64,000 bases of DNA from JANQJD01 sp965601685. Its GTDB lineage: Bacteria; Pseudomonadota; Alphaproteobacteria; Rhodospirillales; Rhodospirillaceae. The stretch's first letter is position 1. Every line of letters begins with the position of its first letter. A model generated the notes under the pieces. That model had not been told where the DNA came from. It did not search any database and was given only the letters and a program-made list of their open reading frames with translations. A program made the translations under genes and the position numbers. The stretch covers positions 248,001-312,000 of the forward strand of contig CBFCWI010000001.1 of NCBI GenBank assembly GCA_965601685.1. The letters run 5' to 3'. Positions 17,711-26,404 of the stretch are shown here, one piece after another.

Positions 17711-19699
17711 TTAGACAACTCCCTGCGTATCAGAGATACAATCAACGATTTCGCTTATCACTACTGATAGATCATAATCCTTTGGCGTGTAGACCCGCGC
17801 CACGCCAGCGCCACGCAGGATTTGCTCATCCTCAGACGGGATAATACCACCAGCGACAACAGGAACATGCCCAAGACCATTTTCCCGCATGCGTTCCATG
17901 ACCTCTGTCACAAGAGGTACATGGGAGCCAGACAGAACGGACACCCCTACCACATGGACACCTTCTTCTAGAGCAGCATTGACGATCTGCGCTGGTGTCA
18001 GACGTATACCCTCGTAGACTACTTCCATACCAGCATCGCGAGCCCGCACGGCAATCTGTTCAGCGCCATTGGAATGGCCGTCGAGTCCTGGCTTACCTAC
18101 AAGGATTTTAATCCGCCTGCCTAGCTTAGCGGAGACGTTATCTACTTTATGGCGTACATCTTGCATACTCTTATTCTTAACAGTCATACTAACAGCATGA
18201 CTCACACCGGTAGGTGCCCTATATTCTCCATAGATTTCCCGCAAAGCACCAGCCCATTCACCACCTGTGACACCTGCATGGGCACAGGCTATGGAAGCTT
18301 CCATTATATTGCGCCCTTCCTGGGCAGCAGTTTTTAACGTACTCAGAGCTGTAGCAACCGCCAGTGCCTCACGGCTGGCTCTCCATGCCTGTAGATGCCC
18401 GATCTGTTCCTGCTCTGCCCGCGGATCAACAGTGAGGACAGTGCCGTCCCCAGCTGTCAATGGGCTAGTTTCTGCCTCAACAAACCTGTTGACGCCAACA
18501 ACAGCTTGCTCGCCTGTTTCTATGGTCGTCATGCGACGCGTATTGGACTCAACGAGCTTCTGCTTCATATAGCTGGAATCAATAGCCGTTACAGCCCCCC
18601 CCATGGCTTCAATGCGGGCGAGTTCCTCACGAGCCTGTGTCTTGAGCGCCTCGACTTTGTGGGCAATCTCGTCGGAACCATCAAAAATATCACCGTACTC
18701 CAGAAGATCCGTTTCGTAGGCGAGGATTTGCTGTAGCCGCAGCGACCATTGTTGATCCCATGGCCGTGGCAAGCCTAGGGCCTCGTTCCAGGCCGGGAGC
18801 TGTACAGCACGGGCACGTGCCTTCTTTGAAAGTACGACCGCTAGCATTTCCAGGAGGATGCGATAGACGTTGTTCTCAGGCTGTTGCTCCGTTAGCCCAA
18901 GCGAGTTCACCTGCACGCCATAGCGAAACATGCGGTACTTCGCGTCCTGCACTTCGTAGCGCTCACGGCAGATGTCATCCCACAGCTCGCAAAAAGCACG
19001 CATCTTGCACAGCTCCGTGATAAAACGGATGCCAGCGTTGACGAAGAAGCTGATTCGCCCGACTACCTGGGGAAAGTCTTGCTCCGGTACCTGCTGCCGG
19101 ACGGTATCGAGCACAGCAATAGCCGTAGCAAGCGCGAAGGCCAATTCCTGCTCAGGGGTCGCACCGGCTTCCTGGAGGTGATAGGAACAGACGTTCGTTG
19201 GGTTCCACTTTGGCACGTCTTTATAGGTAAAGGCGATCACGTCGCTTGTCAGTTTCAAAGACGGCTGCGGCGGGAAAATGTATGTGCCGCGCGATAGGTA
19301 TTCCTTGATGATGTCGTTCTGCGTGGTACCGTTCAATGCCGACCGTGCTGCACCTTGCTTCTCAGCTATAGCAATGTAGAGCGCCAGCAGCCAGGCTGCT
19401 GGCGCGTTGATGGTCATCGATGTGTTCATCTTTTCGAGCGGAATCTGATCAAACAGAGCCATCATGTCGCCTAGGTGACAGATCGGCACGCCTACCTTGC
19501 CGACTTCGCCCCGAGCCAATGGATGATCGGAATCATAGCCTGTCTGCGTCGGAAGATCGAAGGCGACGGAGAGGCCAGTCTGGCCCTTGCTCAAGTTCGT
19601 ACGGAACAATTTATTAGATTCCGCTGCAGATGAATGCCCGGAATAAGTGCGAAATAACCACGGCCTCTCACGCACAGGCCTGGGTGCTTGGTCGATCAT
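17711..19699 (-). CDS. ecm: Ethylmalonyl-CoA mutase (Ecm)
   Basis: Ecm converts (2R)-ethylmalonyl-CoA to (2S)-methylsuccinyl-CoA with adenosylcobalamin, a key step of acetyl-CoA assimilation without isocitrate lyase. The start at 19699 follows GGAG by six bases. The N-terminal barrel opens with WLFRTYSGHSSAAESN and LSVAFDLPTQTGYDSDHP, closely matching Ecm. The cobalamin domain (residues about 529-660) has the base-off His in GKPGLDGHSNGAEQ and a VLSGSH stretch where methylmalonyl-CoA mutases usually have LAAGH. ccr- and mcd-type genes diverge directly from it. The 200-base divergent gap should hold both promoters. Confidence 0.93.
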   Translation of the reverse strand: MIDQAPRPVRERPWLFRTYSGHSSAAESNKLFRTNLSKGQTGLSVAFDLPTQTGYDSDHPLARGEVGKVGVPICHLGDMMALFDQIPLEKMNTSMTINAPAAWLLALYIAIAEKQGAARSALNGTTQNDIIKEYLSRGTYIFPPQPSLKLTSDVIAFTYKDVPKWNPTNVCSYHLQEAGATPEQELAFALATAIAVLDTVRQQVPEQDFPQVVGRISFFVNAGIRFITELCKMRAFCELWDDICRERYEVQDAKYRMFRYGVQVNSLGLTEQQPENNVYRILLEMLAVVLSKKARARAVQLPAWNEALGLPRPWDQQWSLRLQQILAYETDLLEYGDIFDGSDEIAHKVEALKTQAREELARIEAMGGAVTAIDSSYMKQKLVESNTRRMTTIETGEQAVVGVNRFVEAETSPLTAGDGTVLTVDPRAEQEQIGHLQAWRASREALAVATALSTLKTAAQEGRNIMEASIACAHAGVTGGEWAGALREIYGEYRAPTGVSHAVSMTVKNKSMQDVRHKVDNVSAKLGRRIKILVGKPGLDGHSNGAEQIAVRARDAGMEVVYEGIRLTPAQIVNAALEEGVHVVGVSVLSGSHVPLVTEVMERMRENGLGHVPVVAGGIIPSEDEQILRGAGVARVYTPKDYDLSVVISEIVDCISDTQGVV

Positions 19700-19898
19700 C
19701 CGGAACTCCTGCCAGATAGATAGTGACACTCTCTCCCCTCTTCTGTTGGGGGAGCCACCTGTTTACTCTAGCCTTTCTGTGACAAAGCAAATTATCATCT
19801 TGTGCGATGCAATGAAAGCGACAAAAAGCCATGAACCGTCTGATCTCCGCCATCGTTTTGAACTGTACTAGACACTCTACCAGACAGAAGGAACGGGC

Positions 19899-21176
19899 AT
19901 GACGGTGGCCACGTCTACAGCACGGCTCAACCCAATGACAAAAAGGAAAGATCTTTATGCGGCTGGAGAAATCCCCCCTATAGGGCATCTACCAACCCTT
20001 ATGCATGCCTTCGCTGTGCGTCAGGATCGACATGGTGAGCCCTTAATTGCCCTGCAAGAAGAGATTGTGCCTACACCTATACCAGATTCTGGGGAAGTAG
20101 TGATCATGGTCATGGCCACTGGCGTCAGTATGCACACCATATGGTCCTGTCTGGGCATTCCGACTACGCCGTTCATTGACGGTGCCAGCCCCTATCATAT
20201 TCCTGGCTCGGACTGTGCTGGTGTGGTGTGGGCTGTGGGAGCCGATGTCACCGGCTGGCGAGTAGGCGAGGAAGTAGTGGTCTATCCGGTTGTGACAAGG
20301 GACAGCGGTGTTGAATCCATCCCAGCCCAAGTATGGGGGTACGAGACGGCCAATGGTGCTCTCGCTCAGTTTGCACGCGTTCGTGCCGAACAACTTCTAC
20401 CGCGCCCTTTGCATCTGACGTGGGCTGAGTCGGCCTGTCATTTGTCAGTGCTCGCCACTGCCTATCGTATGCTATTTGGGTACCACCCACACGTGGTCGG
20501 TCCAGGCCAGGCGGTTTTGGTGTGGGATGCGGCGCGAGGCCTAGGCGCTATGGCTGTACAACTTGTAGGTGTTGCTGGAGCCACAGCAGTGGCTGTTGTT
20601 GGCAATGCAGAACAGGCTGGGGTCGCTACCCAGTTGGGTGCCGTTGCTGCCCTAGACCACAGCCGATTCGAGCCTGTCGGACCACTAGCAGAAAACAGGA
20701 GTACCCACGATCACTGGCGACAACAGACAGCAGCGTTCATTGCTGCTACCCGCACTGCGCTTGGCAAGGCGTGCGGTTTTGACATCGTGTTTGAGTCCCT
20801 GGGGCAGAGCACCTTCCCCTTATCATGCCAGCTTGTCCGCCGCTGTGGCATGGTAGTTTTCTGCAGCGGAACAACAGACTACACTTTTTGTTTCGATGCG
20901 CGTCCTGCTTGGAGGAAGGAAATTCGTCTCCAGGGCAGTCACTTAGCTAGCAAGACTGATGCCGCTGCGGCTAACCGGCTGGTGCATGCAGGGTCTATCA
21001 ATCCCTGCTTGGCTGCTGTGTTCGACTGGCAGGAAGCACCGGTCGCTCATACGCGAATGCTGCACGGCGTATCCCGGCCAGGCAACATGGCGGTGCTAGT
21101 ACAGAGCCGGGACAGAAATGGCGAAACTGGGCGTTGGGAACACAAACCACCGCCTGTCGCGTGGGGAGATTCATGA
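19899..21176 (+). CDS. ccr: Crotonyl-CoA carboxylase/reductase family protein (Ccr-like)
   Basis: Ccr reductively carboxylates crotonyl-CoA to ethylmalonyl-CoA with NADPH and CO2. The family frame is clear: KDLYAAGEIPPIGHLP, YHIPGSDCAGVVW, WGYET, LSVLATAYRMLFGYHPH, FDIVFE, GMVVFCSGTT, QGSHLAS and PGNMAVLV. Neighbours ecm and mcd fit the same pathway. However the segment that should read VNYN (the CO2-binding Asn) reads VSMH here, the usual EHPG motif is ESLG, the GGLG loop reads RGLG, and an internal loop before WGYET is about ten residues short. The pocket Glu (in WGYET) and His (in QGSH) remain. It may carboxylate poorly or act as a plain enoyl-CoA reductase. AAGGA precedes the ATG. Confidence 0.87.
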   Translation: MTVATSTARLNPMTKRKDLYAAGEIPPIGHLPTLMHAFAVRQDRHGEPLIALQEEIVPTPIPDSGEVVIMVMATGVSMHTIWSCLGIPTTPFIDGASPYHIPGSDCAGVVWAVGADVTGWRVGEEVVVYPVVTRDSGVESIPAQVWGYETANGALAQFARVRAEQLLPRPLHLTWAESACHLSVLATAYRMLFGYHPHVVGPGQAVLVWDAARGLGAMAVQLVGVAGATAVAVVGNAEQAGVATQLGAVAALDHSRFEPVGPLAENRSTHDHWRQQTAAFIAATRTALGKACGFDIVFESLGQSTFPLSCQLVRRCGMVVFCSGTTDYTFCFDARPAWRKEIRLQGSHLASKTDAAAANRLVHAGSINPCLAAVFDWQEAPVAHTRMLHGVSRPGNMAVLVQSRDRNGETGRWEHKPPPVAWGDS

Positions 21177-22834
21177 ACGCAAGTACCAAACATCTAATTG
21201 TGCCGGAATTGATGCATAACTGTGAGCAGGCGGTGGCTAAGATTCACAGCGTGCTCGAGTCGGCAAGGCGCCACCTACTCGCACTCGTCTCAAAGGATGG
21301 TAAGATCGACGCGGCTCTGTTCGAGCAACACCAGTATGCCACCCATGGATTCGCCTGGCTTGCTACCTATGTCTATGCGCTACGAGAGATGCTGCACTGG
21401 GCAAGACGGCTAGATGAGGCAGGTGAGTTCACAGAACTCGAGCAACTGCTTCTGCAGTCCTCTTTCGCCGAATATCTGCATCAGATTTACGGCGGTATTC
21501 CCATGAGTCAGAACGAGTTCGTGCGGCCTGCCGATTTTGGCATAGAGACTCGCGAGCGCCTCTCACTCCAGGATCCCCACACCAACACCCTGCGTGATCA
21601 CGGTGCCACGCCGGACGTGTATGCTCATCTGAGTAACCTCATCCATGACGGCAGCTTTGGTAATCCCGGGTTAGGAGATGAAACTTTAACAATTATTCGT
21701 GATCAATTCTACAACTTTGTCGAGGATCGAATCTCTCCACTGGCCCATGATTGGCACCTACGCGATGATATGATTCCGATGGAAATCGTCGAAGAGTTGG
21801 CCACGCTTGGTGTATTCGGCCTTACCATTCCAGAGGCATACGGCGGTCTCGGCCTGTCGAAGATGGCCATGGTCGTAGTCACAGAGGAGCTATCACGCGG
21901 TTACATCGGTGTTGGCTCGCTTGGGACTCGCTCGGAAATTGCGGCAGAACTGATTAGCGGCGGCGGTACAGAGGAACAAAAAAGAAATATTCTGCCTGGA
22001 CTCGCCGCTGGCACGATTCTGCCAACCGCTGTCTTCACAGAACCTAACACAGGTTCAGATCTCGCAGCGCTGAACACTCGTGCTGTCAGGGAAGGCGACG
22101 ATTACGTAGTGACCGGCAATAAGACTTGGATCACCCATGCTGCTCGCACAGACTTGATGACTCTGCTAGTACGGACGAACTCCAACGATAAGTCCTACAG
22201 GGGCTTATCCATGCTGCTCGCTTCTAAACCGCGGGGCAGCGATACAGATCCGTTCCCAGCCTCTGGTATGAGTGGTTCGGAAATTCCGGTGCTCGGTTAT
22301 CGTGGCATGAAGGAATACGAGCTGTCGTTCGACGGTTTCAAGGTACCCAGCACCAACTTGCTGGGTGGCAAGGAAGGCGAAGGCTTCAAGCAGCTCATGA
22401 CTACATTCGAAGCCGCTCGCATTCAGACCGCTGCCCGTGCTGTTGGTGTGGCACAGAATGCCATGGAAGAAGGTATGAAGTATGCTAAGGAGCGCATTCA
22501 GTTTGGGAAACCGATCTACACGTTCCCGCGTGTATATGGCAAAGTCGCCCGTATGGCAGTCGAGACCATGGTTGCCCGCCAACTGACCTACTTCGCAGCA
22601 CGTGAGAAGGACGGCCAGCGTCGGTGTGACATCGAGGCTGGAATGGCGAAGTTGCTCGCCGCTCGTGTCGCCTGGTCCAATGCCGATAATGCATTACAGT
22701 GCCATGGGGGCAACGGTTACGCACAGGAATATGAGATCAGCCGCGTGCTATGCGATGCTCGTATCCTCAATATCTTTGAGGGCGCAGCGGAGATTCAGGC
22801 ACAGGTCGTCGCACGTGGTTTGCTCGGGCGATAG
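21173..22834 (+). CDS. mcd: (2S)-Methylsuccinyl-CoA dehydrogenase (Mcd)
   Basis: Mcd is an FAD-dependent acyl-CoA dehydrogenase variant that oxidises methylsuccinyl-CoA to mesaconyl-CoA. The protein is 553 residues, longer than ordinary acyl-CoA dehydrogenases because of the roughly 150-residue N-terminal extension typical of Mcd (HQYATHGFAWLATYVYALREM, then GGIPMSQNEFVRP). The catalytic core has TEPNTGSDLA, the flavin region TGNKTWITHA, and ends with LQCHGGNGYAQEYEISR and IFEGAAEIQAQVVARGLLG. The ATG at 21173 overlaps the ccr stop as ATGA, so the two are translationally coupled. The longer frame from 21134 overlaps ccr. Confidence 0.93.
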   Translation: MNASTKHLIVPELMHNCEQAVAKIHSVLESARRHLLALVSKDGKIDAALFEQHQYATHGFAWLATYVYALREMLHWARRLDEAGEFTELEQLLLQSSFAEYLHQIYGGIPMSQNEFVRPADFGIETRERLSLQDPHTNTLRDHGATPDVYAHLSNLIHDGSFGNPGLGDETLTIIRDQFYNFVEDRISPLAHDWHLRDDMIPMEIVEELATLGVFGLTIPEAYGGLGLSKMAMVVVTEELSRGYIGVGSLGTRSEIAAELISGGGTEEQKRNILPGLAAGTILPTAVFTEPNTGSDLAALNTRAVREGDDYVVTGNKTWITHAARTDLMTLLVRTNSNDKSYRGLSMLLASKPRGSDTDPFPASGMSGSEIPVLGYRGMKEYELSFDGFKVPSTNLLGGKEGEGFKQLMTTFEAARIQTAARAVGVAQNAMEEGMKYAKERIQFGKPIYTFPRVYGKVARMAVETMVARQLTYFAAREKDGQRRCDIEAGMAKLLAARVAWSNADNALQCHGGNGYAQEYEISRVLCDARILNIFEGAAEIQAQVVARGLLGR

Positions 22835-22877
22835 AAGATTGAACTCATAATAAATGTGAGAAATGACTTTTGCCTTT

Positions 22878-22903
22878 CCCTACCCTCCTTTTAGAGGGTA
22901 GGG
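22878..22903. terminator. Hairpin downstream of mcd
   Basis: CCCTACCCTC (22878-22887) pairs perfectly with GAGGGTAGGG (22894-22903) around CTTTTA, 44 bases after the mcd stop and before a converging small open frame. There is no long U tract, but the 10-bp GC-rich stem suits a transcription end for ccr-mcd. Confidence 0.6.
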
Positions 22904-22916
22904 TAGTGAAATCAAG

Positions 22917-23066
22917 TTAGTTTTCTTTTTCTTCTGCATGCTGCTCTTTCGTGGCCACCGTACGGCCGATGCGCTGTTGGCGCCGTCGTCTGAGATTCTC
23001 GCGCAGAGCCCTAGCATGACGGGCGAAACGAATCTCTGCCTGTCTGACGCCATGAATATTTTTCAT
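22917..23066 (-). CDS. Small basic hypothetical protein
   Basis: A 49-codon frame (72 codons if begun at 23135) with a strongly basic helix, RFARHARALRENLRRRRQQR, and an acidic Glu-rich end. The ALRENLRRRR segment resembles small uncharacterised proteins encoded near murA in alphaproteobacteria, but murA is not here. No convincing ribosome binding site was found. Coding is plausible because the pattern is not that of random translation, but this could be a leftover. Confidence 0.4.
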   Translation of the reverse strand: MKNIHGVRQAEIRFARHARALRENLRRRRQQRIGRTVATKEQHAEEKEN

Positions 23067-23139
23067 GGCATGTTTTGTATTATACACAATATACGCGTGT
23101 CTTTTCTGCGATGTATAGGAAAGCTCTGATGACATGCAC

Positions 23140-23688
23140 TATCCTTTCTTTCCTAAGAGAATGATACATGAGGAACTTTCTATGACACTGTGACATAATA
23201 CTTCTTGACTAGCAGTTTGATTCATCCAACGCGCATCAGATGACTGTTGGATGACTGTCGAGTGCTAAACACTCGCATGCCGACGGCCTCAAGCAGAATT
23301 CGCAGGCTGCTGGTCGCGTTCAATCCTGTCCTGCCTGCATATCCTGAGTGTGCGGAACCATGGTTGCCGAGACCCGTCCTTACGGAAGGTCCCACTTACA
23401 CCAGCATAGAGGGCAGTGTGCTCTTACCTTACCAGCATAGAGGGGCTCTTCTATGCATGCCAGAGGCCCTCCAGCCAGGTGAGGCTCACAGGAGGATTGG
23501 GTGCCACAGAAGATGAGAGGCAGATGTGGTTTGTAAAGAGGAAAGGTGTGCCAGACAGGTGTCTTTACGCTGTTTCCGATAGGATGCCTGTGTTATAGAA
23601 AGCTGGCCAGCGACCAGGAGGCGGTTAGGCCGTGGGAGTGGACCGGAATCAGGTCAAGCAGAGCCGCTTTATTGTGAGTACGAAAGAT
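23140..23688. other. Gene-free stretch before tRNA-Leu
   Basis: About 550 bases with no recognised coding or RNA gene. The 11-base string CCAGCATAGAG occurs twice about 30 bases apart near 23400-23440. The promoter of the tRNA must lie in the right-hand part. Confidence 0.45.
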
Positions 23689-23774
23689 GCGGGTGTGGTG
23701 GAACTGGAAGACACGCCAGATTTAGGTTCTGGTAGCTTATGGCTGTGGGGGTTCAAATCCCTCCACCCGCACCA
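23689..23774 (+). tRNA. tRNA-Leu (anticodon UAG)
   Basis: The acceptor stem GCGGGTG (23689-23695) pairs with CACCCGC (23764-23770), followed by discriminator A and an encoded CCA (23772-23774). The anticodon arm is CCAGA-TTTAGGT-TCTGG, giving anticodon TAG, which reads CUA-type leucine codons. A long variable arm (class II, as expected for Leu) precedes the T arm with GGTTCAAATCC. Confidence 0.95.
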
Positions 23775-23914
23775 CGTGACTCCTAGTAGGAGCTGGTGGC
23801 GTACTTCCAGTGCCAATGGCAGCAGCGCCTTCACTGTAGGCAGAGTGATGGCTCCCGACATCGACATTTCGCGGCGGCCCAAGGATTCATTCCACTGAAC
23901 GGCAGAGAGAAGCT

Positions 23915-25291
23915 ATGCAGCTGATCGAAACAAACTTCCAGGGATTGAAGCGCGAATTCAAAGTCATTTTACCATTCCATGTTATTCAATCTAAGATTGA
24001 TGCTCGCATAAAGGAGATTTGCAGCACACTACGCCTACCTGGCTTTAGGCCGGGCAAAGTACCCATGAAGCTTGTGCATAAACGGTATGGCTCAGCAGTG
24101 CGGGCTGATATCATTACTGAGTCGGTTCAGGATTCTACGACTCGGATTCTGGAAGAGCGTCAATTACGGCCTGCTCTGCAGCCTCAGGTCCACATCCTCT
24201 CAGGAGGAAACACGGAGACGGAGGAAGATCTAGCTTTTCTTCTCAGCGTAGAAGTGCTACCGGAACTACCAATTGTCGATTTGACCACCCTGCATCTGGA
24301 AAGACTCAAAGCTGAAGTGGACAACCAGTCAGTAGAGGATGTTCTGGCCAAGTTGGCAAGAGATCGTAATAGGAGCAGTATTGTTACAGAAAGGAGGCTT
24401 TCACATATAGGTGATCTACTTGTAGTAGATATTCAGGGTATGGTAGACGGTCGTGCTGCTCCAGATATTGCAAGAAAAGATTTTGCGCTCGAATTAGGAA
24501 AAGAGCATTTCATTCCTGGCTTTGATGATGCCATCGCTGGTGCCAGAGCGGAAGACGTGTGTCACTTCACACTGAAGTGGCCCGAGGGCACCGACAAAGC
24601 AATTAGCTTTGTTGTCACGGTCAAGGAGGTGCGGGAAGTGATCACGATGCCTGTCGACGACGCACTGGCCCAGAGCTATGGTCTGGAAAGCCTTGATGCG
24701 TTGCGCCATATAGTATGGCAGCAGATTGCACAGGGATACGTGGCACGGTCACGAGCCAGGCTGAAACGGGCTCTCTTCGATCGGTTTGCCACGGACTACA
24801 CGTTTGAAGTTCCATCTGGAATGCTTGAAACTGAACTCAGTGCAATCTGGCAACAGGTAACAGAGGCCAGGGACAAGGGTGAACTGTCGCCAGACGAAAT
24901 GGCAAAAGATGAAGCAATCTTGAAGATTGAATATAGAACAATGGCAGAACGACGTGTGCGGCTTGGATTGCTTCTTGCAGAGATCGGTCGTACTCACAAC
25001 ATCACCATCACCCAAACAGATGTCGAGCAAGCCCTGGAAGCGGGCATCAAGGGGGCTCCACCAAGCATCCGGCAGAGGATGCTAGAGCAGTATCGTCATG
25101 CACCCAGTGTCCTTGAGTCTCTCAAGGTATCGGTTTTCGAAGAGAAAATTGTGGATTTTATCCTTGCTACAGCTCCGATCACTGACAGGATCGTCACAGT
25201 GGAGGAACTCTTTCGAGACGATCCCTCTGATCCAGCAGAGGGCACAGAAGGGGCTGCAGCCCTTGATGGCGAGGGTCAGGGGTTCCAATGA
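23915..25291 (+). CDS. tig: Trigger factor
   Basis: Ribosome-bound chaperone and peptidyl-prolyl isomerase. The 458-residue protein has the ribosome-binding tail with the signature GFRPGKVPMKLV near residue 45 and preceding basic segment, an FKBP-like domain at residues about 160-245 (GDLLVVDIQG, FIPGFDDAIAGA), and the long helical C-terminal chaperone arms. It sits directly upstream of clpP with overlapping stop and start (ATGA), the classic tig-clpP order. The usual next genes clpX and lon are absent from the window. Confidence 0.95.
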   Translation: MQLIETNFQGLKREFKVILPFHVIQSKIDARIKEICSTLRLPGFRPGKVPMKLVHKRYGSAVRADIITESVQDSTTRILEERQLRPALQPQVHILSGGNTETEEDLAFLLSVEVLPELPIVDLTTLHLERLKAEVDNQSVEDVLAKLARDRNRSSIVTERRLSHIGDLLVVDIQGMVDGRAAPDIARKDFALELGKEHFIPGFDDAIAGARAEDVCHFTLKWPEGTDKAISFVVTVKEVREVITMPVDDALAQSYGLESLDALRHIVWQQIAQGYVARSRARLKRALFDRFATDYTFEVPSGMLETELSAIWQQVTEARDKGELSPDEMAKDEAILKIEYRTMAERRVRLGLLLAEIGRTHNITITQTDVEQALEAGIKGAPPSIRQRMLEQYRHAPSVLESLKVSVFEEKIVDFILATAPITDRIVTVEELFRDDPSDPAEGTEGAAALDGEGQGFQ

Positions 25292-25929
25292 AAGAGCGTG
25301 ATCCGTTCGATGTTTACATGAATACACTTGTTCCGATTGTGGTAGAACAGACGAACCGTGGCGAGCGTGCTTATGACATTTATTCGCGTCTTCTCAAAGA
25401 GCGTATCATCTTCCTGACAGGCCAGATTCATGATGCTATGGCCAGCTTAGCTTGTGCGCAGCTTTTATTCCTGGAATCCGAAAATCCAGGCAAGGACATC
25501 GCTTTGTATATTAATTCGCAAGGAGGCGTCGTGACATCGGGTCTCGCCATTTACGACACCATACAGTATATTCGCTGTCCTGTGTCCACGCTGTGCATCG
25601 GCCAGGCCGCCTCTATGGGATCCCTGCTATTGGCTGCCGGAGCAGAAGGGAAGCGTTTTGCCCTACCTCATTCAAGGATCATGATTCATCAGCCCTCTGG
25701 TGGAGCCCAGGGACAGGCAACTGATATCGAGATTCAGGCCCGCGAAATCCTTGCACTGCGATCCCGTCTGAATCAGATATACGTCAAGCATACCGGACAG
25801 CCCATTGAAATGATTGAACAGGCAGTAGAACGCGATAGGTTTATGAGTCCTGAAGACGCTAAGGAGTTCGGTTTAGTTGACGAGGTAGTGACGACAAGGC
25901 CCCCCATAGACGATGAACCGTCAAGATAA
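25288..25929 (+). CDS. clpP: ATP-dependent Clp protease proteolytic subunit ClpP
   Basis: A 213-residue serine protease that forms the tetradecameric barrel fed by ClpX or ClpA. The nucleophile is Ser109 in GQAASMGSLLL, His134 is in MIHQPSGG, and the Asp is in the SPEDAKEFGL region. The N-terminal processing region (MKERDPFDVYMNTLVPIVVEQ) is typical. It overlaps tig by four bases and shares its transcript. No unfoldase gene follows, so ClpX or ClpA must be encoded elsewhere if the protease is active. Confidence 0.96.
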   Translation: MKERDPFDVYMNTLVPIVVEQTNRGERAYDIYSRLLKERIIFLTGQIHDAMASLACAQLLFLESENPGKDIALYINSQGGVVTSGLAIYDTIQYIRCPVSTLCIGQAASMGSLLLAAGAEGKRFALPHSRIMIHQPSGGAQGQATDIEIQAREILALRSRLNQIYVKHTGQPIEMIEQAVERDRFMSPEDAKEFGLVDEVVTTRPPIDDEPSR

Positions 25930-26404
25930 ATACGCCTGACATTGATATATATGAAGATTTTCCCTTTTTGTACTACCTAGTGATGGATTAGCCGCTGCTC
26001 TGGCACAAGGGTCCCAATGGCGCGATGATGAGCCAAGTGGACGAGGACATCGGGTCACCGGTACTGCTGTCCCCAATGACCTGGGTTATACAGGGATTAT
26101 TCCGACATTCCTGCTGGTGTGAGAATAAAAAGTTGTCAATTCCGGTTTCTTAGTTGTCTCTCTGAGAGAATCTCGTGGATTCATAGTGATATGCGGACTC
26201 TTCAGTGTTTTGGTAGTCAGGCGGCAAGCGCAGTTACAGCAGATCATGCCACTTTCAAGCGTGGACATTGTTGAGGATTCTGTGCACCTATGTGCCTTGA
26301 ATTTTGGCTCATATGGTCCTTGACAAGACGCAATGGATTCACACGGTGTGATTGATCTGCGTTGGGATTCTATAGCGTTGCAGCCAACGCTGGAGAGTTA
26401 GGAT
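25930..26404. other. Gene-free stretch where clpX and lon would be expected
   Basis: About 475 bases after clpP lack any recognisable coding sequence on either strand. In relatives clpX starts within about 200 bases of clpP. I found no zinc-finger or AAA motif remnants, so any loss of clpX from this position was a clean deletion or a rearrangement. A TTGACA at 26320 has no matching -10. Confidence 0.5.

Noticed and set aside
23394..23470. Short CCAGCATAGAG repeats as a CRISPR or mobile-element trace
   Set aside because: Only two copies of 11 bases, with no regular spacing, cas gene or transposase nearby.
26320..26348. TTGACA as a promoter for the aminotransferase remnant
   Set aside because: No -10 element lies at 16-18 bases distance.
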